From VAZQ01 sp963758945 (GTDB taxonomy: Bacteria; Pseudomonadota; Alphaproteobacteria; Rhizobiales; Xanthobacteraceae), in contig CAVWXY010000020.1 of NCBI GenBank assembly GCA_963758945.1, positions 124,001 to 188,000 on the forward strand: 64,000 nt of DNA, given 5' to 3'. The notes below the pieces were generated by a model. It was not told the DNA's origin. It did no database searches and worked only from the letters and a program-made list of their open reading frames with translations. Below are positions 54,148 through 63,066 of the stretch, piece after piece (position 1 is the stretch's first letter; every line of letters starts with the position of its first letter). The translations under genes were made by a program, and so were the position numbers.

Positions 54148-55122
54148 ATGCCGCGAAAGGCCATGTGCGCGCTTGCTGGCCTTGCACTGCTCGCGTGGGC
54201 CCTGCCGGCGGCCGCCGCGACCGACTATCCGACGCGGCCCATTGCCCTGGTCGTGGCGTTTCCGCCGGGCGGGGCGAGCGACGTGCTCGCGCGCCTACTC
54301 GGCAGGAAACTCGAGCAGACCCTGGGGCAGCCGGTCGTGATCGACAACCGGCCCGGCGCCGGCGGCAACGTCGCGGCCGAGGGCGTCGCCCATGCCGCGC
54401 CCGATGGCTACACGCTGCTCGCCGGCAACAACGCCATCCTCGCCACCAACGCCGCGCTTTACAAGAAGATCAACTTCGATCCCGTCGCGGACTTTGCCCC
54501 GGTCGGGTTGATCGGATCGCAGGCCAACATCCTGGTGGTGAACCCGGCGCTGCCCGCCAAGACGATGGCCGAGCTGATCGCGCTCGCCAAGGCCAATCCC
54601 GGCAAGCTCAATTTCGCCTCCTCCGGCCACGGTCTCGCCGCGCACCTCGCCGGCGAGCTGTTCAAGGCCGAGGCTGGGATCGACATCGTCCACGTGCCCT
54701 ACAAGGGCGCGGCGCCGGCCCTGCAGGATGTGATCGCAGGCCACGTGCAGATGATGTTCGCCACCGCCTCCTCGGTGGTGCCGCATATCCGCGACGGCAA
54801 GGTGAGAGCGCTGGCGGTTGCCACGCTCAAGCGCACGGCGGTGCTGCCCGATATTCCCACCATCGACGAGCTCGGCATCAAGAATTTCGACGCCACCACG
54901 TGGCACGGCCTGGTCGCGCCGGCCCGCACGCCGGGGGAGATCGTTGTCACCCTCAACCGCGCGCTCGCGGCCGCCTTGGCCGATCCGGGCGTCAAGAGGT
55001 CGCTCGGCGATCTCGGCGTCGACATCATCGGCGGCACACCGGATGACTTCGCGGCCTATATCAAATCCGAGATTCCCAAATGGACCGCGATCATCAAGGC
55101 GTCGGGCGCCAAGCTCGATTGA
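54148..55122 (+). CDS. Bug/TctC family periplasmic binding protein
   Basis: A 324-residue tripartite tricarboxylate receptor with signal peptide (ALAGLALLAWALPAAAA). Family motifs are YPTRPIALVVAFPPGGASDVLARLL, VIDNRPGAGGNVAAEGVA and VPYKGAAPALQDVIAGHVQMMF. The ATG at 54148 follows gagggggagg, a strong ribosome site. It is co-transcribed with the upstream hydratase, the second such pairing in the window. No TctA/TctB partners are present. Confidence 0.94.
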   Translation: MPRKAMCALAGLALLAWALPAAAATDYPTRPIALVVAFPPGGASDVLARLLGRKLEQTLGQPVVIDNRPGAGGNVAAEGVAHAAPDGYTLLAGNNAILATNAALYKKINFDPVADFAPVGLIGSQANILVVNPALPAKTMAELIALAKANPGKLNFASSGHGLAAHLAGELFKAEAGIDIVHVPYKGAAPALQDVIAGHVQMMFATASSVVPHIRDGKVRALAVATLKRTAVLPDIPTIDELGIKNFDATTWHGLVAPARTPGEIVVTLNRALAAALADPGVKRSLGDLGVDIIGGTPDDFAAYIKSEIPKWTAIIKASGAKLD

Positions 55123-55136
55123 GCATTCGGATCGTC

Positions 55137-55160
55137 ATGCCCGCCAAGGCGGGCGGGCAT
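55137..55160. repeat. Hairpin repeat after the Bug gene
   Basis: The stem atgcccgcc pairs with ggcgggcat around a short aag loop (with one extra gggc). No T-run follows. It is of the dispersed gcccgc-aag-gcgggc type seen in this group and may protect the 3' end of the message. The rest of the gap to 55337 shows no gene. Confidence 0.65.
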
Positions 55161-55336
55161 TCAGTAGGATGGGCATTGCGCGTTTCCGATTTCATCAAAA
55201 GGGCGTGCTGCGCGCGCGCAATGTCCAAGCGTTCCTTTCGCGTGGGCAAAATCGCTCGCGCCAGGGTGGGAATCGCCGTTGCTCGCGCACGCGATCTTGC
55301 CCGCCCTATATCTGGCTAGCCATCGGAGCTCTTGGC

Positions 55337-56656
55337 ATGAACAAGATCGATCGGCCGACTTCCGCGCTCGCCCACAAGGTCCGCCGCCTCGGCCACCTCG
55401 ATCTGCCGGGCGGCGGCCAGGTCACCGTCGCCGGCTCGCACGCCTATGTCGGGCACATTCCGAACCAGCATCATCTCGGCACGTCGGTGGTCGACATTTC
55501 CGATCCGCGCCAGCCGCGCGTGGTTGCCACCGTCACACTCGACGATCACGACTCGCACAGCCACAAGGTGCGCGTCGCGGGCGACATCATGATCGTCAAT
55601 CACGAGCGCAACATGAGCAGGATCGGTCGTCGGGCCGAGCAATTGCCGGCGGCGCGGCGCAGCTTGAGCGAAGAGCTCGGGCGGGAGCCGACGCGAGCGG
55701 AGATCGCGGCCGGGATGAGCGTGACGGAGGATGACCTGCGCCTGCTCGAGGAGTTCGAGCAGCGCAGCTACGACAACGGCGGCTTCAAGATCTACGACGT
55801 CGCCACGCCCGGCGAGCCGAAGCTGATCGCGTACCAGAAGACCGGCGGGATCGGCGTGCACCGCTTCGACATGGACCAGCACCACGCCTACATCTCTACC
55901 GAGATGAGGGGCTATGTCGGCAACATCCTCGTCATCTACAATCTCGCCGATCCGCTGCGGCCGCGGGAGATCTCGCGCTGGTGGATGCCCGGGCAGCACG
56001 TCGAGGGCGGCGAGACGCCGACCTGGTCTGGCCGCCGCCATCGGCTGCATCACGCGCTGCGCTTTGGCGACGAGATGTGGGCGAGCTGCTGGCATGGGGG
56101 CTTCTGGGTCGTGGACGTGTCCGACCTCGCCCATCCGAAGAGCGCCGCGAGCTACAACTACCATCCGCTGTTTCCCGAGCCGACCCATACCGTGATGCCG
56201 GTGCCGGGGCGCATCCGCGGCCGGCGCATCGCGCTCGCCATCGACGAGGAAGACCAGGCGCAGAGCGCGAGCGAGGAAGAGGCGCGGCGCGGGCGCGCGC
56301 ATGCCTGCCTGTTGACGTTCGACGTCAGCGACCTCGCCGCGATCAGGCCGCTCGCGCAGTTTCAGGTGAGCGAGCTCGATTCGCCGTTCAGCCGCGCGGG
56401 CGGGGCGCGCTTCGGCGCGCACCAGTTCTGCGAACGCATGGCCGGTACCATCGTTCACGCCGTCTGGTTCGGCGGCGGCCTGCGCATCGTCGACGTTGCC
56501 GATCCGGCAAGTCCGCGCGAGATCGGCCACTTCATCCCGGAGCCTGTGGCGGGCCGGCCTGCGCCGCAGAGCAACGATGTGGCGCTCGACGAGCGCGGCC
56601 TCATTTACCTGATCGACCGCCACGTCGGATTCGACATCCTGGAGTTCCAGGGCTGA
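55337..56656 (+). CDS. LVIVD-repeat beta-propeller protein with sigma-factor-like insert
   Basis: The 439-residue protein has repeats of the LVIVD type: VAGSHAYVGHIPN, TSVVDISDPRQPRVVATV, GGFKIYDVATPGEPKLIAY, FWVVDVSDLAHPKSAASY and LRIVDVADPASPREIGHF. They probably fold as a beta-propeller. No signal peptide is visible at the ATG 55337. Between repeats, residues about 95-145 are an odd helical insert (RRSLSEELGREPTRAEIAAG, then MSVTEDDLRLLEE) that looks like region 3 of sigma-70 factors. It is in frame and without low complexity. The function is unknown; similar proteins are annotated only as LVIVD repeat proteins. Confidence 0.8.
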   Translation: MNKIDRPTSALAHKVRRLGHLDLPGGGQVTVAGSHAYVGHIPNQHHLGTSVVDISDPRQPRVVATVTLDDHDSHSHKVRVAGDIMIVNHERNMSRIGRRAEQLPAARRSLSEELGREPTRAEIAAGMSVTEDDLRLLEEFEQRSYDNGGFKIYDVATPGEPKLIAYQKTGGIGVHRFDMDQHHAYISTEMRGYVGNILVIYNLADPLRPREISRWWMPGQHVEGGETPTWSGRRHRLHHALRFGDEMWASCWHGGFWVVDVSDLAHPKSAASYNYHPLFPEPTHTVMPVPGRIRGRRIALAIDEEDQAQSASEEEARRGRAHACLLTFDVSDLAAIRPLAQFQVSELDSPFSRAGGARFGAHQFCERMAGTIVHAVWFGGGLRIVDVADPASPREIGHFIPEPVAGRPAPQSNDVALDERGLIYLIDRHVGFDILEFQG

Positions 56657-56697
56657 TACCGCGTTTGCGATGGTCGCCGTCCGCCGCTCACTTCCCG

Positions 56698-57672
56698 TCA
56701 GGTCAGTGCGGCCTCCAGCTTGGCGTAGAGCGGATTGGCCCGCGAAAAAACGTAGCCGAGGTCGGCGACCACGACGTTCTCGGCACCCTTGTCGCGCAGC
56801 AGCGTTGCCAGTCCATGGACGTTCTTGGGCGGGCAGTGCAGCGTGAGCATGCCCGAGGAGGTCGGTCCGCCCAACGGCGCTTCGACGCCGAAGCGCTGCT
56901 TGGCCTCGGCCAGCAACGTCTCATCGCAACCGGCAAAGCGCGTGCGAACCTCGCGGAAGGCGCGCGCGCGCGTCTGCGCCGCGATGCGGTCGAGCACCAC
57001 GCGCGCGGTCTCGCGCGCGGTCGTGCCCCAGTGGGCGGCGCGGGCTGCAACGAGGTTGGCCTGCGAGCGCAGGATCACGCCGTCGTCGATCACCTTGAGC
57101 GCATTGGCGGCGAGGGTCGCTCCCGTCGTCGTGATGTCGACGATGAGCTCGGCGGTGCCGGCCGCGGGCGCGCCCTCGGTCGCGCCCGCGCTTTCCACGA
57201 TGCGGTAGTCGGTGACGCCGTGCGCGGAAAAGAAGTTGCGCGTCAGATTCACGTACTTGGTCGCAAGCCGCATCTTGCGCTCGTGCTTGAGGCGGAACGC
57301 GGTCGCGACGTCGTCGAGATCGGCCATGCCGTGGACGTCGATCCATGCCTGCGGCACCGCCACCACCACGTTGGCATGGCCGAAGCCGAGGCCGTCGATG
57401 AGTACGAGCTGCTCGTCCGCGTCGGGGATCTTCTCGCGCACCAGATCCTCGCCGGTCACACCGAGATGCACCGCGCCCTGCGCCAGCAGGTCGACCACTT
57501 CGGCAGCCGAGAGATAGGCCACCTCGACGCCGGGCAGGTCGACGATCGTGCCGCGGTAATCGCGCATCCCGCGCGGCTTGACGAGTTCCAGTCCGGCGCG
57601 CGCGAAGAAGGCCTCGGCGTTCGCCTGCAGCCGGCCTTTGGCCGGCACCGCGATCACGAACGGCGCGCTCAT
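56698..57672 (-). CDS. hisG: ATP phosphoribosyltransferase, catalytic subunit
   Basis: HisG joins ATP and PRPP in the first step of histidine synthesis. The 324-residue product has the N-terminal IAVPAKGRLQANAEAFFARAGLEL and VHLGVTGEDLVRE segments. The PRPP loop is seen as AELIVDITTTGATLAAN. Unusually for a HisZ partner it is long. The C-terminal 90 residues (LTLHCPPKNVHGLATLLRDKGAENVVVADLGYVFS) look like the regulatory domain of long-form enzymes. Its start overlaps the hisZ stop (ATGA), so both are made together. Confidence 0.95.
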   Translation of the reverse strand: MSAPFVIAVPAKGRLQANAEAFFARAGLELVKPRGMRDYRGTIVDLPGVEVAYLSAAEVVDLLAQGAVHLGVTGEDLVREKIPDADEQLVLIDGLGFGHANVVVAVPQAWIDVHGMADLDDVATAFRLKHERKMRLATKYVNLTRNFFSAHGVTDYRIVESAGATEGAPAAGTAELIVDITTTGATLAANALKVIDDGVILRSQANLVAARAAHWGTTARETARVVLDRIAAQTRARAFREVRTRFAGCDETLLAEAKQRFGVEAPLGGPTSSGMLTLHCPPKNVHGLATLLRDKGAENVVVADLGYVFSRANPLYAKLEAALT

Positions 57673-58823
57673 GATCGGCTCCGTAGCGCCGCGAGCCGTT
57701 CGATCCAGACCGCAAATCCCACCGCGGTGATGGCGCGGGCGCTGCCGAGCCGCGTGAGCAATCCGTCGTAACGTCCTCCTGCCACCAGCTGGTCGGCCGC
57801 CTGCGCGGCGGGATCGTGCAGCTCGAACACGAAGCCGGTGTAGTAGTCGAGGCCGCGGCCGAAGGCGGTCGAAAACCGGATGCGCCCGACGTCGACGCCG
57901 CGCGCGGCGAGGAAGCCCGTGCGGCTTTCAAACAGATCGAGCGCGGCATCGAGCGCGATGTTGGCGTCGCGCGCGAAGGCACGCAAATCGGCCGCCGCCT
58001 CGTCGGGATCGCCGCGGATGGCGAGGAATTTCTCGATCAGTGCACGGGTTTCGCGCGGCAGCGAGGTCTGCGCGCCGAGCGCCGCCTGCTCGAGAAAGCG
58101 GTCGGCAATCTCGCCCACCGAGCGTCCGCCGACGGCGGTGATTCCGGCGATCGAGAGCAGATCGGTGACCAGCGCGTGCGCCGCCTTCGGGTCGGATCCG
58201 GCGAGCGCGGCAAGCACGCCTTGATATTCCGGCCGCGCCGGCGAGGCGGTGATGGTGAGCCGGTCGAGATCGTGCGCGAGCGATGTCTTGTGATTGAAAT
58301 CCTTGATCAGGCGCCGCTTCCAGCCAGGCGCGAGGTCGAGCGCGTCGATCAGCGCCGAAAACAGCGCGACGTCGCCCATGCGGATGTCGGCGGCCTCGAG
58401 GCCGTAATGCGCGGTGGCGTCGAGCCCGAGCGCGAGCATTTCCGCGTCCGCCGCGGCGGTGTCCGCGCGGGCAAAGGATTCGATGCCGGCTTGAAGGAAC
58501 TCGCTCGCGCCCGCGTCACGATGGCGGAAGACCGCACCGAGATAGCAGAAGCCCTGCGGCCTGCCCGCCGCCGGCGAGGCGAGATAGTGGCGCGAGACCG
58601 GGATGGTGAGATCGGGGCGCAGGCACAGCTCGAGTCCCTGCGGATCGGCGGTGAGGTACATGCGCTTGCGGATGTCCTCACCGGAGAGATCGAGGAACGG
58701 CTCGGCCGGCTGCAGGATCGCCGGTGCGATCCGCGCATAGCCCGCGCGCTCGAACGATGCGAGCAGAGCTTCGGCCCGCGCATCGGGCGGGGCGCTCGTC
58801 GTGAGGCGAGTTGCACTCGGCAT
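57669..58823 (-). CDS. hisZ: ATP phosphoribosyltransferase regulatory subunit
   Basis: The 384-residue HisZ is a histidyl-tRNA-synthetase-like protein that supports HisG. Class-II motifs remain (RKRMYLTADPQGLELCLRPDLTIPVSRHY, and GFCYLGAVFRHRDAGASEFLQAGIE), while the anticodon-binding domain is absent. A GGRYDGLLTRLGSARAITAVGFAV motif 3-like end closes it. The gene overlaps hisG by four bases and is probably the first of the operon. Confidence 0.93.
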   Translation of the reverse strand: MPSATRLTTSAPPDARAEALLASFERAGYARIAPAILQPAEPFLDLSGEDIRKRMYLTADPQGLELCLRPDLTIPVSRHYLASPAAGRPQGFCYLGAVFRHRDAGASEFLQAGIESFARADTAAADAEMLALGLDATAHYGLEAADIRMGDVALFSALIDALDLAPGWKRRLIKDFNHKTSLAHDLDRLTITASPARPEYQGVLAALAGSDPKAAHALVTDLLSIAGITAVGGRSVGEIADRFLEQAALGAQTSLPRETRALIEKFLAIRGDPDEAAADLRAFARDANIALDAALDLFESRTGFLAARGVDVGRIRFSTAFGRGLDYYTGFVFELHDPAAQAADQLVAGGRYDGLLTRLGSARAITAVGFAVWIERLAALRSRS

Positions 58824-58949
58824 GGCGCGGTCGGTGACGGTCCATTAAGGCTTGTGGCGGCGGCGATTTAGCACGCTTGCGGGGTGAATTCGACGGCAAA
58901 CCGGGAAAGCGCTTAACGCAACACGTCACGGCCGCGCGCGGCGCCGCGC

Positions 58950-59708
58950 CTAGCGCCAATCCCCCAGCACCGCTCCCACCAACGCGAGCGCCGCGACCGC
59001 GGCGGTATCGGCCCGCAGAATGCGGGGACCGAGCGCCAGGCGCACCGTGTTCGGCAAGGCGAGGAGCGCGGCGCGCTCCGTCTCGGCGAACCCGCCCTCA
59101 GGGCCAACCAGCACCGCGAGCGCCATCGGCTCGGCGCGGCCGGCGCTGCGTGCTGCCGCGAGCGCGGCGATCGGATCCTTGACCTCGGCGTCCTCGTCGC
59201 AGAACACGAGCAGGCGGGCAGCGTCGCGCTCGGCAAGCATCTGCTCGAAGGTCAAGGGGGTGCCGATTTCGGGCAGCGTCAGGATGCCGCACTGCTCCGC
59301 CGCCTCGATCGCATTCGCTCGCATTCGCTCGAGATTGAGGCGCACAACCTGGGCGTGACGCGTGAACACCGGCTGCAGGCGGGAGGCACCCATCTCCACC
59401 GCCTTCTGCGCCAAATAGTCGAGGCGGGCATGTTTCAGCGGCGCGAACAGGTAGTGCAGATCGAGCGCGCTGGTCTGAGGCCGGGTGCGGTCGACGACGG
59501 TGAGCGCGAGCCGGCGTTTGCCGGCGCTCGCGAGCGTGCCGCGCCATTCGCCGTCATCCCCGTTGAAAAGCAGCACGGAATCGCCGGTTTTCAGCCGCAG
59601 CACGTTGCCGAGGTAATTGGCTTGCGACGCATCGAGCGCGATGCTCGCTCCCGCCTCGAGCGGCTTGCCGAGATAAAGCCGGGGGGTGCGGAAATCGTAG
59701 CGAGCCAT
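58950..59708 (-). CDS. rsmE: 16S rRNA (uracil-1498-N3)-methyltransferase
   Basis: The 252-residue SPOUT methyltransferase modifies U1498 of 16S rRNA. N-terminal PUA-like part: PRLYLGKPLEAGASIALDASQANYLGNVLRLK. The knot has the QKAVEMGASRLQPVFTRHAQV segment, LVGPEGGFAETERA and LGPRILRADTAAVAALAL. The ATG at 59708 gives the standard MARYDFR start. It is transcribed in the same direction as hisZ but 126 bases upstream, so it may be separate. Confidence 0.94.
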   Translation of the reverse strand: MARYDFRTPRLYLGKPLEAGASIALDASQANYLGNVLRLKTGDSVLLFNGDDGEWRGTLASAGKRRLALTVVDRTRPQTSALDLHYLFAPLKHARLDYLAQKAVEMGASRLQPVFTRHAQVVRLNLERMRANAIEAAEQCGILTLPEIGTPLTFEQMLAERDAARLLVFCDEDAEVKDPIAALAAARSAGRAEPMALAVLVGPEGGFAETERAALLALPNTVRLALGPRILRADTAAVAALALVGAVLGDWR

Positions 59709-59957
59709 GGGCGTCGGAGCGACTGGGCGTGGATGGGCGGCCATCAGCGGCCGGCATTCGGACTTCAAGCGATCACACGACGGGCCCGACGAATCAGGGC
59801 TTTCGGCCTGCAATCCGACCGCCGCATCTCCTGATTGCGGGCCGGTTGCTTACGGGACCCCCGTTTCTGCCGTGTTATCGCCGAATTCGACAGGCTGTTA
59901 ATAGAGGGGCCGCAAGATCGGCCGGGGTCGAATCGGGCGGCCGGGGGAAATAGCCAT

Positions 59958-60515
59958 ATGATGTTCAGCCGGGCTCTTCCGTGGGTGCTCGCGCTCGCCG
60001 TTTTGCCGCTCTCGCCGGCTGCAGGACAGTTTGGGGGGATGCCCGGCATGCCCGGCGCGCCCGGGATGTCCCCGACCATGCCGGGAGCGCCGTTCGGGGC
60101 GGCGCCGCAGCAGCCGCCTGCCGTTTGCCAGCAGCTCCTGGCCAGTCGCGATGAGACCGCCAAGTACGGCAAGGCCATCCACGCGGCCGGCCAGAAGAAG
60201 GTGCCTCCCGAGGAATTGTGCAAGTTGTTCAAGGTGTTCATCGCCTCCGAAGGCAAGATGTTGAAGGGCCTGGAGGAGAACAGCGCGACCTGCGGCGTGC
60301 CGCCGGAGGTGCTCCAGCAGATCAAGACCTCGCACGGCAGGGCTGCGCAGGTCGGTCAGCAGGTTTGCGAGGCGGCGGCGCAAGGGCCGCGGCCGTCCGG
60401 CCCGAGCCTGAGCGATGCCCTCGGCACCACGCCGACGGTGCCGGATGCTTCGGCGGCGCCGAAGAAGAACCCGGGCACGTTCGACACGCTGATCGGCAGT
60501 CCGCTGGCGCGATGA
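59958..60515 (+). CDS. Small secreted protein of unknown function
   Basis: The 185-residue product has a signal peptide (SRALPWVLALAVLPLSPAAG). A Gly/Met/Pro-rich stretch follows (FGGMPGMPGAPGMSPTMPGA). A helical domain with four Cys (CQQLLASRDETAKYGKAIHAA, LCKLFKVFIASEGKMLKGLEEN, TCGVPPEVLQQIKTSH and VCEAAAQ) then leads to a Pro/Ala tail. The ATG at 59958 follows a gggggaa stretch. The stop overlaps the ubiA start (ATGA), so the genes are coupled. I recall such proteins from Bradyrhizobium without a known role. Confidence 0.72.
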   Translation: MMFSRALPWVLALAVLPLSPAAGQFGGMPGMPGAPGMSPTMPGAPFGAAPQQPPAVCQQLLASRDETAKYGKAIHAAGQKKVPPEELCKLFKVFIASEGKMLKGLEENSATCGVPPEVLQQIKTSHGRAAQVGQQVCEAAAQGPRPSGPSLSDALGTTPTVPDASAAPKKNPGTFDTLIGSPLAR

Positions 60516-61441
60516 CCGGCGACGCCGGTCGCGTCGCCGATTCGACGGGTAACTGGGTCGACGCCTTCGCCCCCGCCTGGGCGCGCCCCTATCTGCGGCT
60601 CGCCCGCCTCGACCGCCCGATCGGCTCATGGCTCCTGCTGCTGCCGTGCTGGTGGTCGGCTGGGCTCGCGGCCGTGCGCGCGGGCACGAGCGTCGACCTT
60701 TGGCACGTCGTGCTGTTCTTCATCGGCGCCTTCGCCATGCGCGGGGCCGGCTGCACCTGGAACGACATCGTGGACCGCGACCTGGACGCGCGGGTCGAGC
60801 GCACGCGCTCGCGCCCGATCCCTTCCGGGCAGGTCAGCGTCGCGTCCGCCGCCGCCTTTCTTGTGCTGCAAGCTCTGGTCGGCCTCGCCGTTCTGCTGCA
60901 GTTCAACAGCTTCACGGTGGGCGTCGGGCTCGCATCGCTTGCCGTGGTTGCGGTCTACCCCTTCATGAAGCGGATCACCTATTGGCCGCAGATCGTGCTG
61001 GGTCTTGCCTTCTCGTGGGGCGCGCTGATCGGATGGCCGGCCACCTTCGCGCGGCTCGATCCGCCCGCGTTCCTGCTCTACGCCGGCGCGATTTCCTGGG
61101 TGATCGGCTACGACACCATCTACGCCCACCAGGATCGCGAGGACGACGCGCTGATCGGAATCAAGTCGACGGCGCTGCTGTTTCGCGAGCGCACCAAGCC
61201 CATGCTCGCGCTGTTCTATGCGCTGGCCGTGCTGTTCATTGCGTGGGCGGGGTGGAGCGCGGGAGGGGGTCTCCTGTTCTCGCTCGGCCTCATTGCATTC
61301 GCCGCCCATCTGGCATGGCAGATCCATCGGCTCGATATCGACGATCCCGTGAACTGCCTCGTGGTATTCAAGTCGAACCGCGATGCCGGACTGATCCTGT
61401 TCGCCGGGCTGGTGCTGGATGCATGGAGCGGACGGCCATGA
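60512..61441 (+). CDS. ubiA: 4-hydroxybenzoate polyprenyltransferase
   Basis: The 309-residue membrane enzyme attaches the prenyl tail to 4-hydroxybenzoate in ubiquinone synthesis. It has the two Asp-rich sites NDIVDRDLD (residues 84-92) and YDTIYAHQDREDDALIGIKSTA, with about eight membrane helices. ERTRSRPIPSG follows the first site, as usual. The ATG at 60512 overlaps the stop of the upstream secreted protein. Confidence 0.95.
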   Translation: MTGDAGRVADSTGNWVDAFAPAWARPYLRLARLDRPIGSWLLLLPCWWSAGLAAVRAGTSVDLWHVVLFFIGAFAMRGAGCTWNDIVDRDLDARVERTRSRPIPSGQVSVASAAAFLVLQALVGLAVLLQFNSFTVGVGLASLAVVAVYPFMKRITYWPQIVLGLAFSWGALIGWPATFARLDPPAFLLYAGAISWVIGYDTIYAHQDREDDALIGIKSTALLFRERTKPMLALFYALAVLFIAWAGWSAGGGLLFSLGLIAFAAHLAWQIHRLDIDDPVNCLVVFKSNRDAGLILFAGLVLDAWSGRP

Positions 61442-61627
61442 TCGGCACCCGGACAACTGGCCTGGCCGCGAAAGCCGAAGGCCGTGACGATCGACGTCAC
61501 GACCTCTGGCCTCGATGCGCCCCGGAGCCGCGCCTCCACGCGACCGCGCCTACATGAGCAGCAAGCAGCGCTGGGCTCGGTTGGCCGCTGGCCTGATGCA
61601 ATATTCGCGCAATCGCACGAGGCGCGA

Positions 61628-62134
61628 TCAGGCCCCTCGCACGCGGCGGGCGAAGAACTCGGCCTGTAGCTGCCAATGCGCGCCGTCATCAAGCGAACGC
61701 TCGCCGAGCCAGCGGAACGAATCGGGCGTGACCTCCGTGAAGCGCCAGCGGACCGCGGCGCCGTTGTCGTCCCTGCCCTCCTGCACGATGTCGCCGCCGC
61801 GGGCGCGGCCGACTTGGCGACGATAGAGCTGCTTCAGCGGATCGCTCCAGAAGATGTGCCAGGCGTCGATGCCGGGATCGTAGACCCGCAGCGTCGTGCC
61901 GTAGAACAATCCCGCCAGGATCCACACGTCCTGAACGGCGCGGCCTTCGAGCACCCAGCCGAAGTGAATTTCGCCGCGGCCGGTCTGCTTGCTGCCGTCG
62001 TCGCCGTACACGGCGCCGTCCATTTCCCAGCGCCCCACCAGCTGGCCGTAAAGGCCCATCTTTTCCGCGCGGTCCGGCGCAGGGCGATCGGTATGAAGCG
62101 CAGCGATGAACGAGGAGGCGGCAGATGCGGTCAT
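61628..62134 (-). CDS. DUF1579-like lipocalin-fold protein
   Basis: The 168-residue protein has the pattern of beta-barrel proteins of the DUF1579/lipocalin-like type: LVGRWEMDGAVYGDDGSKQTGRGEIHFGWVLEGRAVQDVW, then YDPGIDAWHIFWSDP and RWRFTEVTPDSFRWLGERSLDDGAHWQL. I prefer the ATG at 62134, eight bases after aaagg; one at 62152 is possible. It diverges from the AraC regulator with about 80 bases between them, so it is the likely target of that regulator. The function is unknown. Confidence 0.7.
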   Translation of the reverse strand: MTASAASSFIAALHTDRPAPDRAEKMGLYGQLVGRWEMDGAVYGDDGSKQTGRGEIHFGWVLEGRAVQDVWILAGLFYGTTLRVYDPGIDAWHIFWSDPLKQLYRRQVGRARGGDIVQEGRDDNGAAVRWRFTEVTPDSFRWLGERSLDDGAHWQLQAEFFARRVRGA

Positions 62135-62217
62135 GGTCGGAGCCTTTCGCATGTCGGGGATGCCCTCCGTAGGCCGCTCGATCCTGCGCCGCTTGGGAAA
62201 AATTGCTATTTTGCGGC

Positions 62218-63066
62218 ATGGCAGTGAAATTGCGCCTCTTGGGGTCGGGCCCGGGCTGGAGCGTCAGCGATGTGGTGTGCACCGCCGGGCCGCACGACCG
62301 GCCGTTCGAAGAACGGCATCACGCCGCCTGTATCGCCGCGGTAACGCACGGTACGTTCCAGTACCGATCGAGCCGCGGCTCAGCCGTGCTTGCCCCGGGC
62401 GCGCTGCTTCTAGGCGACGAAGGGGCCTGCTTCGAATGCGGTCACGAGCACGCAACCGGGGACCGTTGCCTCGCGTTCCACTTCGCGCCCGATCACCTGG
62501 AAACGATCGTGGCCGCGGTGCCGGGCGCACGGCGGACGGCATTCGCCGTTCCGCGCCTGCCGCCTTTGCCGTCGCTCCTGCCCTTGCTCGCCGCCGCTGA
62601 GGCCGCGGGCGACGACGGCGACGAGGAGGAACTCGAAGAGCTGGCGTTGCGCCTCGCGGGCGCGGTGGCCGCGGCGTTGGCCGAAGTGCGCCGCGCCCCG
62701 CCGCCGCCGAGTCGTCGCGACGAGCGGCGCGTCACCGATGCATTGCGCCGGATCGAGGCGCGGGCGCTCGGGCAGGTGGCGCTCGGCGCCCTCGCGCGCG
62801 AGGCGGCGATGAGCCCTTACCATTTCTTGCGCACGTTTCGTCGAGTGGTGGGCGTGACGCCCTATCAATTCGCGCTCCGCACCCGGCTCCACCGCGCCGC
62901 CGTGCGTCTGCGCCGGTCCGATGCGTCGATCTCGACCGTCGCATTCGATGCCGGCTTCAACGACTTGTCGACGTTCAACCGCCGCTTTCGGCGGCTGATG
63001 GGCATGAGCCCGAGTGCGTATCGTGCGAGCCGAGGCGTCGCGGCTCCGGCAACTAGGATGGGTTGA
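62218..63066 (+). CDS. AraC-family transcriptional regulator
   Basis: The 282-residue regulator has an N-terminal cupin-like sensing part (HHAACIAAVTHGTFQYRSSRGSAVLAPGALLLGDEGACFECGH). The C-terminal double helix-turn-helix is LGALAREAAMSPYHFLRTFRRVVGVTPYQFALRTRL, then ISTVAFDAGFNDLSTFNRRFRRLMGMSPSAYR. The ATG at 62218 is preferred over a TTG at 62203. A 60-residue Ala/Glu/Arg-rich linker separates the domains. The divergent gene at 61628 is the obvious candidate target. Confidence 0.92.
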   Translation: MAVKLRLLGSGPGWSVSDVVCTAGPHDRPFEERHHAACIAAVTHGTFQYRSSRGSAVLAPGALLLGDEGACFECGHEHATGDRCLAFHFAPDHLETIVAAVPGARRTAFAVPRLPPLPSLLPLLAAAEAAGDDGDEEELEELALRLAGAVAAALAEVRRAPPPPSRRDERRVTDALRRIEARALGQVALGALAREAAMSPYHFLRTFRRVVGVTPYQFALRTRLHRAAVRLRRSDASISTVAFDAGFNDLSTFNRRFRRLMGMSPSAYRASRGVAAPATRMG

